From PALSA-612 sp963711315 (GTDB taxonomy: Bacteria; Actinomycetota; Thermoleophilia; Gaiellales; Gaiellaceae), in assembly GCA_963711315.1 (NCBI GenBank), contig CAVQDQ010000003.1:682001-746000 (forward strand): DNA of 64,000 nt, written 5' to 3'. Of the stretch, positions 23,702-32,184 are shown one piece after another. Under the pieces are notes generated by a model, which searched no databases, was not told the origin of the DNA, and worked only from the letters and a program-made list of their open reading frames with translations. The translations under genes and the position numbers were made by a program. Positions within the stretch are counted from its first letter, which is position 1, and every line of letters begins with the position of its first letter.

Positions 23702-25806
23702 TGGGCACCACCCGGGAAGGTCACGCCGCTCCAGGTGAAGCCCAGCGCGCTCGCGAGCACGTCCCCGCCCTTGCGCGCGAGAAAGCCGTTCGGCGCCAGC
23801 CGCTGCCCCTCGACCTCGACTGCGTTTCGCGAGCTCCAGTTGGCCAGGACGCTGAAGCCACCCTCGAACACGGACTCCGTCACGTTCGGCGCGACGCTCC
23901 GGAAACCGATCAGCCGCTTGCCGGCGTAATACGGCCCGAGCGTTCGCTGGACCTGGCCGACCAGCGTCGCCCACGGGCTAGTGAGTGAAGCCTCCTCGCG
24001 CTCGCCGTCCCAGGCGTAGGAAAGGACGAAGCCGAACGCGACGTTGAACAGCAGCGTCTCGGGATCGATCGTCATCGTCGGCTCGTACAGATCGTGCTGG
24101 TACATCAGCACCTTGTCGCCGAAGAGGCGGCCGGCGATGGGATACGGCTCCCAGTTGCCCTCGCCCCAGTGTGAGTTCGGCCACTCGAACTGGCGTGACA
24201 TCAGCAGCACGCCACCGTGAAAGCCGGAGAACGAAGCCGCAAGACGATCCCATCCGTCCTCCACCATCAAGCACCGCTGGGCGTACGGTGCGAACAGCGA
24301 GAGCCAGCCGTCGTAGTACGCGAGCGGCGTCGGAGCGGCCGGATTGAAGTCGCGGCGCCACGGGCGTGCTCCGATCTGGTCGAAGAAGAGGCAATCCGCG
24401 GGCACGTCGGTCTTCCACTCCTCGAACACGCCCTGGATCCGCTTCCGCACCGCTGGCGAGTACGGCGAGACGATGTAGCCGTCGTGCGGGCCGAACTGCT
24501 CCCTGACCGCGCTGCCGCGGAGGTTCTGGACGGCGATGTCCTTCGGCTCGAGCGGCGAGGGAAGTGCCTGAACGCTGGGCGACGTCGTATCCCACCAGCT
24601 GACGTTCAGGTACGGCATGACGAGCTGCCCGTTCGACCTCGCGTTCGCGGCCATGCCGTTGAAGTCGGCGTTCGACCCCCAGCGCGGGTCTGGCGGCAGA
24701 AAGTCCGGGTGGGCCTCGTCGAACCCGCCCGACTGGAAGGCCACCGGATGAATGAGCGCGGGTGACGGGAGCTGCTTCAGCGACCCCGCCCATTGGTTGA
24801 ACTCCGGCAGCCCCTTCCAGAGGTCGCCCTTGATCAGCGGCGCGCGCACGAGCTTGTCGAGCCGCGGGCCAACCTTTTCGGCCAGCGACGGGTACTTGTC
24901 GATGCCGTTGTCCTCGCGGTAGGCCTGCAGCGACTGCTCCACGGTGCCGCCGACGCGCACCCTGACCTGCGGGCTCGTCCACGTCTGCCCGCGCTCGACC
25001 CAGGTCTGGAAGACGTGTGTCGCGCAGAAGGTCGGGCCGCCGCAGGACGTGCCCTCGGCTTGACGGATGAAGCCGATGTCGACCGGTGCGATCGGCTTCG
25101 GCGCCGGGTTCACCGAGTAGATCGCGACATGCCCTCGCCCGATGTCGGCCGAGAGATAGTCGGCGAACGCCCAGCGCGACGGGTACGTCTCGACGTTGCG
25201 ATGCGGCCCGTTGAAGAAGCTGGGCAGCAGGCGAATCCCCGGCAGGAACGTCGGCATGTACGCGCCCCGCACGTCGGCTGCGGGCAACAGCAGGTCGGCG
25301 GGGAAGAGCACGGCGGAGAGTGGGTACTCGACCGACGAGTCGAGCTCGAGCCGGACGTCGAACGCGCTGCTGCGGGCGACGAGCGTGACTGTGGCGTCGA
25401 CGCCGGGCCCCGTGGGGGCGGAGTCGTACGCCATGGTCAACGTCGACGTGAGCTGTGACCAGCGGAAGGTGAAGCGGTTGTCGCCCGTGCGGCCGAACAC
25501 GCACCCCGAGGCCGCCTCGCCGGTCGTCTGCTTGGCAGCCCACCAGCATCCGCTCTGCCCCCGGACGACGCGATCGCCCGTTCGCCGATCGACGAGCTCC
25601 ACGACCTCCCCGTTCTGCTTGCTCAGCGTGAGCCGGTAGCCCGGCGCAGTCAGGACGAGGACGTTCGGATCCTTGGTTGCAAGCTTGACGGTGAGTTCCG
25701 CAGGGCTCTTCTTCGGCGACGGCCTCCCGTCGGGGCCGCCTGCGGCCGCGCTCACGACGAGTAGGCAGGCCGCCACGAGCGCAAGTACTGCGAGCCCCCG
25801 CTTCAC
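23698..25806 (-). CDS. secreted glycoside hydrolase-like protein (DUF6259-like)
   Basis: A 702-residue protein with a signal peptide (MKRGLAVLALVAACLLVVSAAA). The N-terminal 300 residues are beta-rich, like the sandwich domain before a glycosidase barrel. The central part has barrel-like strands: LIHPVAFQSGGFDEAHPDF, LVMPYLNVSWWD, DCLFFDQIGARPWRRDFN (Asp and Gln at a strand end) and CLMVEDGWDRLAASFSGF. A C-terminal beta domain follows. This layout resembles the DUF6259 or GH36/GH31-related families. Substrate unknown. The stop overlaps the nuclease stop in convergent orientation. Confidence 0.65.
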   Translation of the reverse strand: MKRGLAVLALVAACLLVVSAAAGGPDGRPSPKKSPAELTVKLATKDPNVLVLTAPGYRLTLSKQNGEVVELVDRRTGDRVVRGQSGCWWAAKQTTGEAASGCVFGRTGDNRFTFRWSQLTSTLTMAYDSAPTGPGVDATVTLVARSSAFDVRLELDSSVEYPLSAVLFPADLLLPAADVRGAYMPTFLPGIRLLPSFFNGPHRNVETYPSRWAFADYLSADIGRGHVAIYSVNPAPKPIAPVDIGFIRQAEGTSCGGPTFCATHVFQTWVERGQTWTSPQVRVRVGGTVEQSLQAYREDNGIDKYPSLAEKVGPRLDKLVRAPLIKGDLWKGLPEFNQWAGSLKQLPSPALIHPVAFQSGGFDEAHPDFLPPDPRWGSNADFNGMAANARSNGQLVMPYLNVSWWDTTSPSVQALPSPLEPKDIAVQNLRGSAVREQFGPHDGYIVSPYSPAVRKRIQGVFEEWKTDVPADCLFFDQIGARPWRRDFNPAAPTPLAYYDGWLSLFAPYAQRCLMVEDGWDRLAASFSGFHGGVLLMSRQFEWPNSHWGEGNWEPYPIAGRLFGDKVLMYQHDLYEPTMTIDPETLLFNVAFGFVLSYAWDGEREEASLTSPWATLVGQVQRTLGPYYAGKRLIGFRSVAPNVTESVFEGGFSVLANWSSRNAVEVEGQRLAPNGFLARKGGDVLASALGFTWSGVTFPGGAH

Positions 25807-25824
25807 GAGGGGGAGGCTAGCGAT

Positions 25825-26490
25825 CTACGACAGGACGGCGCGGGACTGCCGGTGCATGACGATCTTCCGCTTCACGCGCTGGAGCGCGTTGTCGATCGTC
25901 TTCGTGTCGCAGTCGAGCTCCTCGGCCATTTGCTCGTACGAGTTGCCCTCGAGGTACAGGCGCAGTGCGTCCGCCTCCAGCGTGGACAGGCCGCTGCCGA
26001 GCGAGAAGACGAGGCTCTGCAGCTCCTCGCTCGAGATCACCTGGACCGACGGCTCGTCCACATGCGAACCGGGCAGCGCGTCACCGAGCGTGCAGTCGGA
26101 GTCGGGGTCCTGGCCGGCCGGTGTATGGCTGAACGAGACGTAGCTGTTCAAGGCCCGGTGCTTGATCCTCGTCGCCGTCTTGATGGCGGTGATGATCTGC
26201 CGGGTGACGCAGAGCTCGGCAAAGCTTCGGAACGACGTCTCCTTGTCGGGCCTGAAGTCCCGGACGGCCTTGCAGAGCCCGATGAGGCCTTCCTGCACGA
26301 GATCCTCCGATTCGCCGCCTGCGAGGAAGTACGAGCTGGCCTTCATCCGCACGAACCCCGTGTAGCGGCGGATGAGCACCTCCCGCGCGTTGTCGTCGCC
26401 GTTGCGCACGCGCATGACGAGTTGAAGGTCCTCGAGCTCGCGCTTCTGTCTCTGCGCCGTGCGAACCGCGGTCTGCATCCGGGCTGCCAT
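25825..26490 (-). CDS. sigH: RNA polymerase sigma factor, SigH type
   Basis: A 221-residue sigma-70 family factor. Region 2: DLQLVMRVRNGDDNAREVLI, then ARRYTGFVRMKASSYF and GGESEDLVQEGLIGLCKAVRDFRPDK (2.1-2.3), FRSFAELCVTRQIITAIKTATR (2.4). Region 4: LSTLEADALRLYLEGNSYEQ and AEELDCDTKTIDNALQRVKRK. It resembles Firmicutes SigH more than ECF factors. Genomic order supports this: cysS-rlmB-yacP-sigH as in Bacillus. ATG 26490 has a GGGGGAG site. A clear promoter with flanking palindromes lies at 26551-26611. What it controls in a non-sporulating lineage is unknown. Confidence 0.87.
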   Translation of the reverse strand: MAARMQTAVRTAQRQKRELEDLQLVMRVRNGDDNAREVLIRRYTGFVRMKASSYFLAGGESEDLVQEGLIGLCKAVRDFRPDKETSFRSFAELCVTRQIITAIKTATRIKHRALNSYVSFSHTPAGQDPDSDCTLGDALPGSHVDEPSVQVISSEELQSLVFSLGSGLSTLEADALRLYLEGNSYEQMAEELDCDTKTIDNALQRVKRKIVMHRQSRAVLS

Positions 26491-26520
26491 GCGCTCTCCC
26501 CCTGTCGCCGGGGTTTGCTC

Positions 26521-26541
26521 CGTCGACCTGCGGCGTCGACG
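26521..26541 (-). promoter_or_regulatory. 5' leader hairpin of sigH
   Basis: CGTCGAC (26521-26527) and GTCGACG (26535-26541) with a 7-nt loop. It lies in the predicted sigH leader, 31 nt before the start codon. It could affect mRNA stability or access to the ribosome binding site. Confidence 0.4.
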
Positions 26542-26550
26542 AAGTCTCAC

Positions 26551-26611
26551 CCTCAAGTTGAGGCAGAAAGATAGCAAGGTCCGCCCGGAGTTACAAGGGC
26601 ATTTGCAAATG
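26551..26611 (-). promoter_or_regulatory. sigH promoter flanked by two palindromes
   Basis: On the minus strand, -35 TTGTAA (26596-26591), a 17-nt spacer and -10 TATCTT (26573-26568); +1 is expected near 26561. A perfect 12-bp palindrome CATTTGCAAATG (26600-26611) abuts the -35 from upstream. A second, CCTCAA-G-TTGAGG (26551-26563), covers the start site. The layout suggests a regulator at each site, or one in the DNA and one RNA hairpin at the 5' end. Confidence 0.6.
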
Positions 26612-26620
26612 TGCAGGGAC

Positions 26621-27059
26621 CTAAGGTTTCTCGCCGCGCCGCAGGCGCTCGAGGGCAGCCCTCGTCTCCTCGTCCACGCGATCGCCGACACGCGAAGAAG
26701 CTCGCTCCTCGTGCTGGGGCCGCTCGAAATCGGCGAGAAAGCCGGCCGAGGACCGCTGCTCGACCTCGTGCCCCGCCGTGCCGCGCAGTGTCGAGTCGGA
26801 GGAAATGAGGCAGACGCGCTCCCTCCGGCGGTGTTCGGCCGCCAGTCGCTCGAGAAGAGCGTCCGCATTGACTCGCGTGCCGTACCTCGAGCCTGCCCAC
26901 GACACGGTCCTCGCCGCCGCCGTCGAAGACGACGACGCCACGCGCTCCCTTGAGCGCCACGAAGTCAGCGAGCCGGTCGACGAGATCCGACGGCCCACGA
27001 AATCCTCCGGCGTGGAGAATGTTGTAGCCGTCGAAGAGATAGAGCGTCGGCTCAGGCAT
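26621..27059 (-). CDS. YacP-like NYN domain RNase, frameshifted near 26,885
   Basis: PIN/NYN-fold family that includes Bacillus Rae1 (YacP), a ribosome-associated endoribonuclease. ATG 27059 gives YLFDGYNILHAGGFRGP, with the first catalytic Asp in FDGYN, and VVVFDGGGEDRVVGRLEV. The frame breaks near 26885 and continues YGTRVNADALLERLAAEHR, VCLISSDSTLRGTAGHEVE (conserved SSDS and Asp). About 146 residues after repair, short versus about 170. The gene overlaps rlmB by 8 nt and is followed by sigH, the same order as in Bacillus. Confidence 0.72.
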
Positions 27060-27771
27060 GCGCGACCGTTCTTCGCCGCGCGACCTCGAACAGGAGCAGC
27101 GCCGCCGCCACGCTGACGTTCAGCGACTCGACGCTGCCGGCCAACGGGATCGCGACCTCGACGTCGCACTGCCGCCTCACGAGCGGGCGAATGCCCTTGC
27201 CCTCCGCGCCGAGCACGAGCATCACGCCGCCCTCGAAGTCCGCCTCCCACAGAGCCGTCGGAGCCTCGGCTACCGCTGCATAAGCCCAGAGCTCGGGGCT
27301 CTTCACGTCGGCTATGAAGCGGGCGAGGTTGGGGACGACGGCTACCGGTAGATGCTCGACCGCTCCAGCCGAAGCCCGGCAGACGGCAGGCGTCACGCGA
27401 GCCGAGCGGTGAGCGGGCAGCACGAGGCCCGTCGCTCCCGCACCCTCCGCGCTACGGCACACAGCGCCGAGGTTGTGCGGATCGGTGACGCCGTCGAGGC
27501 AGACAAGCAATGGCTCCGGCTGCTCTGCGAGCTCGTAGGCATCGCCGTACCTGTATGGCTCACAGAAGGCGACGACGCCCTGGTGATCGCGTGTCCCTGC
27601 GAGCTCTGCCAGCTCCCGCTCGGCTGCTACCCGCACGCGCGGCGAGCTCTCGTCACGGAGCCAGGCCTCCGCGCGCAGAGCCCGCTCGCTCGCATGCAGC
27701 TCGAGCACGCTGCGCCTGCCGCGTAGCGACTCGTACACCGGCCGCCGCCCATAGACGAGCTCGCGGGTCAT
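27052..27771 (-). CDS. rlmB: 23S rRNA 2'-O-methyltransferase, SpoU family
   Basis: Methylates the 2'-OH of a guanosine in 23S rRNA (Gm2251 in E. coli). The 239-residue protein has a small N-terminal substrate-binding domain (residues 1-75) and the SPOUT knot: motif 1 DGVTDPHNLGAVCRSAEGAG, motif 2 LVLGAEGKGIRPLVRR and motif 3 IPLAGSVESLNVSVAAALLLFE. ATG 27771 overlaps the cysS stop (ATGA) and its stop overlaps yacP. The mini-RNase III gene found between cysS and rlmB in Bacillus is absent. Confidence 0.92.
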   Translation of the reverse strand: MTRELVYGRRPVYESLRGRRSVLELHASERALRAEAWLRDESSPRVRVAAERELAELAGTRDHQGVVAFCEPYRYGDAYELAEQPEPLLVCLDGVTDPHNLGAVCRSAEGAGATGLVLPAHRSARVTPAVCRASAGAVEHLPVAVVPNLARFIADVKSPELWAYAAVAEAPTALWEADFEGGVMLVLGAEGKGIRPLVRRQCDVEVAIPLAGSVESLNVSVAAALLLFEVARRRTVAHA

Positions 27772-29045
27772 AGCGGCACGAGTTGGAAGCCGCCGGCCAC
27801 GTCACGCACCTCCCAGCCGAGCGCCGCGATCTCGCCGCGCAGCCGATCGGCTGCCTCGAAGTCGCGGAGCGCCCGTGCCTGCTCGCGCTGCTCGGCGAGC
27901 GCAACGGCCTCCGCCGGCGCCTCGGCCCGCTCCGCGAGCGACGCGAGCCCGAAGACGTCGAGCGCACGCTCGAGGAGCACGTGATCACGCCATTCGTGCA
28001 TGACCGCCAGTGCGTCGGGAGTGTTGAAGTCGTCGTCGAGCGCCGCCGCGAACCGCTCCCAGGAGCCTTCCGCTGCCGGCTCCGACGTAGACCGGAAGAC
28101 GTTGCGAAAGGCCTCTGCCTGTGCCGCCGCCTGCTCGAGCACCTCGTCCGTGAAGTCGACCGGCTTGCGCCAGTGCGCGGTGAGGAGATAGACGAGTAGC
28201 GTCTCCCTCCCCCACGTGTCGAGCACGTTCTGCAGTGTGACGACGTTGCCGAGCGACTTCGACATCTTCTCGGCGTCCAACTCGAGCATCCCGTTGTGCA
28301 TCCAGATCTGTGCGAACGGATGGCCGAGGCTGCAGGACTGGGCACGCTCGTTCTCGTGGTGGGGAAAGCGAAGGTCGTTGCCGCCGCCATGGATCTCGAA
28401 CGCCGGGCCCAGATGCTTGTCCGCCATGGCCGAGCATTCGATGTGCCATCCCGGCCGGCCTGGCCCCCAGGGCGAGTCCCAGGCAGCGTCCTCGTTCGGC
28501 TTCTGTGCCTTCCAGAGCGCGAAGTCGCGCGGATCCTCCTTCAGGGCATTCGGCTCCTGGGCGACCATCTCGTCGAGCTTCGCGCCCGACAGCCGGCCGT
28601 AGTCCTGGAAGCGGACGACGCGGAAGTACACGTCTCCCTCGGCCACGTAGGCGAGGTCGCGCGCGAGCAGTTCCTCGATGAACGCGAGGATCTCCGGCAT
28701 CGTCTCCGACGCACGTGGCTCGACGTCCGGCCGGCCCAGCCCGAGGCGGTCGGTGTCCTCCACGAACCAGCCGGTTGCCCATTCGGCCAGATCGCGGCTA
28801 GCCACCTCGCGCGCAGCGGCCTCGACATAGACCTTGTCGTCGACGTCGGTGATGTTGTGGACGAGCCTCACGTCATAGCCGGTTCGCTTCAGCCAGCTCC
28901 GGAGCCACATGGCAAGCACGAACGGCCTCGCATTGCCGACGTGCACGCGGTGGTAGACCGTCGAGCCGCAGACGTACATGCGAATCGGCCCCGGGGGCAC
29001 CGGCAGCTCCACCTTGCCTCTCGTCAGCGAGTCATAGAGCCGCAT
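27768..29045 (-). CDS. cysS: cysteine-tRNA ligase
   Basis: Charges tRNA-Cys. 425 residues, shorter than the E. coli enzyme (461). ATG 29045 follows a CGGAGGAT site. Zinc and HIGH regions: MYVCGSTVYHRVHVGNARPF (CGPTVY in most relatives, here Ser for Pro; HIGH as HVGN). KMSKS loop: AEKMSKSLGNVV. The Zn ligands appear in HIECSAM and FPHHENERAQS. The C-terminal DALR-like domain is short. It overlaps the upstream gltX remnant by 14 bp and rlmB by ATGA. Confidence 0.93.
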   Translation of the reverse strand: MRLYDSLTRGKVELPVPPGPIRMYVCGSTVYHRVHVGNARPFVLAMWLRSWLKRTGYDVRLVHNITDVDDKVYVEAAAREVASRDLAEWATGWFVEDTDRLGLGRPDVEPRASETMPEILAFIEELLARDLAYVAEGDVYFRVVRFQDYGRLSGAKLDEMVAQEPNALKEDPRDFALWKAQKPNEDAAWDSPWGPGRPGWHIECSAMADKHLGPAFEIHGGGNDLRFPHHENERAQSCSLGHPFAQIWMHNGMLELDAEKMSKSLGNVVTLQNVLDTWGRETLLVYLLTAHWRKPVDFTDEVLEQAAAQAEAFRNVFRSTSEPAAEGSWERFAAALDDDFNTPDALAVMHEWRDHVLLERALDVFGLASLAERAEAPAEAVALAEQREQARALRDFEAADRLRGEIAALGWEVRDVAGGFQLVPL

Positions 29046-29241
29046 CGATCCTCCGTAGCGCCTCGTCGCGCGGCAGCGCATGAATCACCGTCCACAGCTC
29101 GCGACCCCGCTCTCGCCCCGTCAGGGCGAGCCGAAGAGCACGTAGGTGGAGCTGCTCGTTAGGACGATGGTCCGATGCGGTCAGCGCGTTGCCGACGTGG
29201 AGCGAGCCTGTGGGGCTGGGCGGAAAGCGGACCCGGCGCAT
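29032..29241 (-). pseudogene. gltX: glutamyl-tRNA synthetase remnant with large internal deletion
   Basis: A 69-residue in-frame remnant. The first 22 residues are a canonical GluRS N-terminus (RVRFPPSPTGSLHVGNALTA, with the HIGH-type motif HVGN). The last 35 resemble a GluRS C-terminus (LRLALTGRERGRELW, ALPRDEALRRIDAAL). About 1.3 kb of a normal gene (about 470 codons) is missing between. It is in the usual place before cysS. Either the gene was truncated and a second GluRS exists elsewhere, or the assembly has collapsed here. Confidence 0.7.
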
Positions 29242-29250
29242 GACAGCAGG

Positions 29251-30033
29251 CTACTGCGGCAGAAAGCCCTCGGCGGCGAGGGCCTGCAGCCCTCGCTCGC
29301 GAAGCTCGGCGGCCGCGCGATCGACCGCCGCACGCCGTGGCGCATAGCCTGTGACGGCGAGCCAGGTCGTCTTCTCCGCCACGTCGATCACGAAGACGCT
29401 CGCGTCCTCCATCTCCGGCTCGGAAAGCTCACCGACCGTCCGCAGCAGCACGCGCCGCGCGTCCTCCACCGGCGCCGAGATCGCGACCGGCAGGCGCACG
29501 GTGACGAGCCTGCGAGGGTCGTCGAGCGTCCGGTTGACGACGGTCGACGTGATCATCTGCGAATTCGGCACGAAGGCCGTGAGACCCTGATCCGTGCGGA
29601 CGATCGTATGGATGAGCGTGATCTCCTCGGCCGTGCCTGTCACTTCGCCGACGGTGATCCGGTCGCCGATGCGGACGGGCTGGCTAAGGCTCAGGAGGAT
29701 GCCGGCGCCGATGTTCCCGAGCGGCACGCTGAAGGCGACGCCGAGCACGAGGGCGATGAAGGCGCCCGACGCGAGCAGCGTCCGTGCGAGCTGCTCCGTC
29801 GTCGGGAAGATCTCCAGGATGCTCCAGAGGACGATGACAAAAACGAACGCGACGATCACGCGGCGCAGCACCACGAGCCGCGTGCGCAGGCGCGCCACGT
29901 AGTCGGGCGGCTTGCGCGTCGCAACCCGCTTCACGTAGCGGTCGAAGGCCCAGCCGAGCACGACCCGGATGACGAGCAGCAGCGCCAGACCGACGACGGC
30001 GGTGACCAGCACCTGCCACGCGCGCTCCGACAT
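29251..30033 (-). CDS. small-conductance mechanosensitive channel (MscS family)
   Basis: A 260-residue membrane protein that opens on membrane tension to release solutes. Predicted membrane segments: residues 5-27, 55-75 and 82-112; the last is the pore helix TM3 with Gly/Ala spacing (LASGAFIALVLGVAFSVPLGNIGAGI). Then the beta domain: SQPVRIGDRITVGEVTGTAEEITLIHTIVRTDQG, with the family motif FVPNSQMITSTVVNRT. The C-terminal alpha/beta domain is short. ATG 30033 overlaps the zwf stop (TGATG). Confidence 0.9.
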   Translation of the reverse strand: MSERAWQVLVTAVVGLALLLVIRVVLGWAFDRYVKRVATRKPPDYVARLRTRLVVLRRVIVAFVFVIVLWSILEIFPTTEQLARTLLASGAFIALVLGVAFSVPLGNIGAGILLSLSQPVRIGDRITVGEVTGTAEEITLIHTIVRTDQGLTAFVPNSQMITSTVVNRTLDDPRRLVTVRLPVAISAPVEDARRVLLRTVGELSEPEMEDASVFVIDVAEKTTWLAVTGYAPRRAAVDRAAAELRERGLQALAAEGFLPQ

Positions 30034-31475
30034 CAGGGACCGTTGCGCTCGCTGGACAGATGCCAGCGCCGTGGCGCGATCAGCTCATCGGTGGACCTCG
30101 GCCCCCACGACTCGGGCTCGTAGATCTCGAGCTCCGGTGCGCTCTGGAGTAGCGGCATGGAGACCGTCCACAGCTGCTCGATGCCGTCGCCGCGCGTGAA
30201 CAGCGTCTGGTCTCCGAGCATCGCGTCGTGGACGAGCCGCTCGTAGCCCTCGAGCTCCCGCTTCTCGAACGCGCTCTCGTAGTCGAAGGTCATCGCCACC
30301 TCCCGTAGCTCGATATCCGGCCCCGGCTTCTTGGCCAGGAAATAGGCGGAGATCGAGCCAGGGTCCTGGAAGTCGATCACCAGCTCGTTGGGGCGTGAGG
30401 TCGCGGGCGCGTCGCCCTCGAGCGTGAACATCCGGAGCGGCGGCTCGTGGAACGCCAGCGTGATCACCTGGCAGCTCTCGGCCAGCGCCTTGCCCGTGCG
30501 CAGGAAGAACGGAACGCCGGCCCAGCGCCAGTTGTCGATCTCAACCTCGAGCGCGACGAACGTCTCCGTCTCCGATGTGGGGTCGACGCCCTCTTCCTCT
30601 CGATAACCGTTGTACTGGCCTCTCACCACGCGGACGGGGTCGAGCGGCTTCATGGAATCGAACACCTTGGACGTCTCGTTCCGCACGGCCTTCTCCGAGA
30701 GGGAGGTCGGCGGCTCCATGGCGATGAAGCCCAGCACCTGGAAGAGGTGCGTGACGACCATGTCGCGAAAGGCGCCGGTCTGCTCATAGAAGCCGGAGCG
30801 GCCGGCGACCGTCAGGGTCTCGGGTACGTCGATCTGGACGTGGTCGACATGGTCTCGATTCCAGATCGGTTCGTACAGACCGTTCGCGAAGCGCAGGGCA
30901 AGGATGTTCTCGATCGACTCCTTGCCCAGGAAGTGGTCGATCCGGAAGACGTCTGACTCCCCGAACACCGCATGGACGGCGGCGTTGAGCGCTCGAGCCG
31001 ACGCGAGATCGGTGCCGAACGGCTTCTCGACGATGACGCGAGCCCGCTCTGCGAGTCCCGTCTCGCCCATCATCGCCACGACGCCCGGGAAGGCCGCCGC
31101 CGGGATCGCGAGGTGATAGAGGCGTCTCGGCTCGCCGCCGACTTCCTGCTCCGCCTCCTCGACGGCGTGGACGAGGTCTGCAGGATCGTCCTGGCCGGCC
31201 GCAGCGAACGAGAGGCGCTTGACGAACTCCTCCCACTCCGGCCCCGAGGCCTTGCGCATGCCCCGCGCCTCGACGGCGTCGTGCGCCCGCTGGCGGAACT
31301 CCTCGTCGGAGAGCGCGCTCGCGCGCCGGGAGACGCCGATCACGCGGTACTCCTCGGGCATCAGTCCCGCACAGTGGAGGTTGAAGAGGCCGGGCAGGAG
31401 CTTTCGTTTGGCGAGGTCGCCCGTAGCCCCGAAGAGCACGATCACGTGGTTCTCGGGTCGCGGCCGTGTGGTCAT
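30033..31475 (-). CDS. zwf: glucose-6-phosphate 1-dehydrogenase
   Basis: First step of the oxidative pentose phosphate pathway, producing NADPH. 480 residues, normal for the family. Nucleotide motif: VLFGATGDLAKRKLLPGLF (residues 13-31). EKPFGTDLASARALN and the catalytic RIDHFLGKESIENILALRFAN (about 176-196) are the signature regions; NRDHVDHVQIDVPETL follows. ATG 31475 overlaps the rpe stop (ATGA), and the downstream mscS start overlaps its own stop. It therefore sits in one unit with rpe. Confidence 0.95.
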   Translation of the reverse strand: MTTRPRPENHVIVLFGATGDLAKRKLLPGLFNLHCAGLMPEEYRVIGVSRRASALSDEEFRQRAHDAVEARGMRKASGPEWEEFVKRLSFAAAGQDDPADLVHAVEEAEQEVGGEPRRLYHLAIPAAAFPGVVAMMGETGLAERARVIVEKPFGTDLASARALNAAVHAVFGESDVFRIDHFLGKESIENILALRFANGLYEPIWNRDHVDHVQIDVPETLTVAGRSGFYEQTGAFRDMVVTHLFQVLGFIAMEPPTSLSEKAVRNETSKVFDSMKPLDPVRVVRGQYNGYREEEGVDPTSETETFVALEVEIDNWRWAGVPFFLRTGKALAESCQVITLAFHEPPLRMFTLEGDAPATSRPNELVIDFQDPGSISAYFLAKKPGPDIELREVAMTFDYESAFEKRELEGYERLVHDAMLGDQTLFTRGDGIEQLWTVSMPLLQSAPELEIYEPESWGPRSTDELIAPRRWHLSSERNGP

Positions 31476-32167
31476 ACGACAGCCCCTGCGGCCTTCGCCG
31501 TCAGGCCGAGATAGGAGGCGGCGGGATCGGGCTGCCAGAAGACGGCGCTGCCCGCCACGAGCAGATCCGCGCCCGCGGCGCGGATCTCGGCGGTGTTCTC
31601 GGCCGAGATGCCCCCGTCCACTTGCACGAACACGGTGTCTGACACCAGAGAGCGGAGCCTCTCGATGCGGCCCAGGGCTTCAGGCATGAATGCCTGTCCC
31701 GAAAGGCCGGGATGGATGCTCATGCACAGAGCCAGATCCGCAGCCGCCGCGTCCACTGCTGCGGCCGCCCGCTCGACCTCCGTCTCGGGATTGAACGCAA
31801 TGCCGACGCCGAGGCCGAGCTCGCGCGCCCGCATGGCGGTCGGCTCGGGATCATCGACTACCTCTACGTGAAACGTCACGCTGTCGCCGCCGGTTGCCCG
31901 AACGCTCTCGAAGTGGCGCTCTGGCTGCGAGACCATCAGGTGGCAGTCGAGCACCGCCCCTCGCTCGTGGACGAGCTCTGAGATGGAGCGCAGCACGACA
32001 GGGCCGATCGTGACCTCGTCGATGAAGTGGCCGTCGCCGATATCGAAGTGGAAGACGCTTGCCCCGGCGTCGAGCAGGATCTCGAGCTGCCCGCCGAGGC
32101 GGGCGAAGTCCGCGGCGTAGATCGACGGCTCGACGGTGCCCGGACGTGCCCACTCTCGCCAACTCAC
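31472..32167 (-). CDS. rpe: ribulose-phosphate 3-epimerase
   Basis: Interconverts ribulose-5-phosphate and xylulose-5-phosphate. GTG 32167 gives a 231-residue barrel; a longer reading to 32485 is not supported. Motifs: VEPSIYAADFARLGGQLEIL, FHFDIGDGHFIDEVTIGP (HxD metal/catalytic), DCHLMVSQPERH, SIHPGLSGQAFMPEAL (normally VNPGFGGQ, here IHPGLSGQ) and VQVDGGISAENTAEI with the second catalytic Asp. TACTGT lies 6 nt before the GTG. Divergent from rpiA, 17 bp apart. Confidence 0.92.
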   Translation of the reverse strand: MSWREWARPGTVEPSIYAADFARLGGQLEILLDAGASVFHFDIGDGHFIDEVTIGPVVLRSISELVHERGAVLDCHLMVSQPERHFESVRATGGDSVTFHVEVVDDPEPTAMRARELGLGVGIAFNPETEVERAAAAVDAAAADLALCMSIHPGLSGQAFMPEALGRIERLRSLVSDTVFVQVDGGISAENTAEIRAAGADLLVAGSAVFWQPDPAASYLGLTAKAAGAVV

Positions 32168-32172
32168 GGGCT

Positions 32173-32179
32173 TACAGTA
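32173..32179. promoter_or_regulatory. symmetric overlapping -10 elements of rpe and rpiA
   Basis: Plus strand TACAGT (32173-32178), 6 nt, then GTG of rpiA. Minus strand TACTGT (32179-32174), 6 nt, then GTG of rpe. The shared core CAGTACTG (32175-32182) is a perfect palindrome. Both -10 boxes occupy the same seven base pairs, so only one gene can be initiated at a time, and both mRNAs would be leaderless. Confidence 0.6.
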
Positions 32180-32184
32180 CTGCC

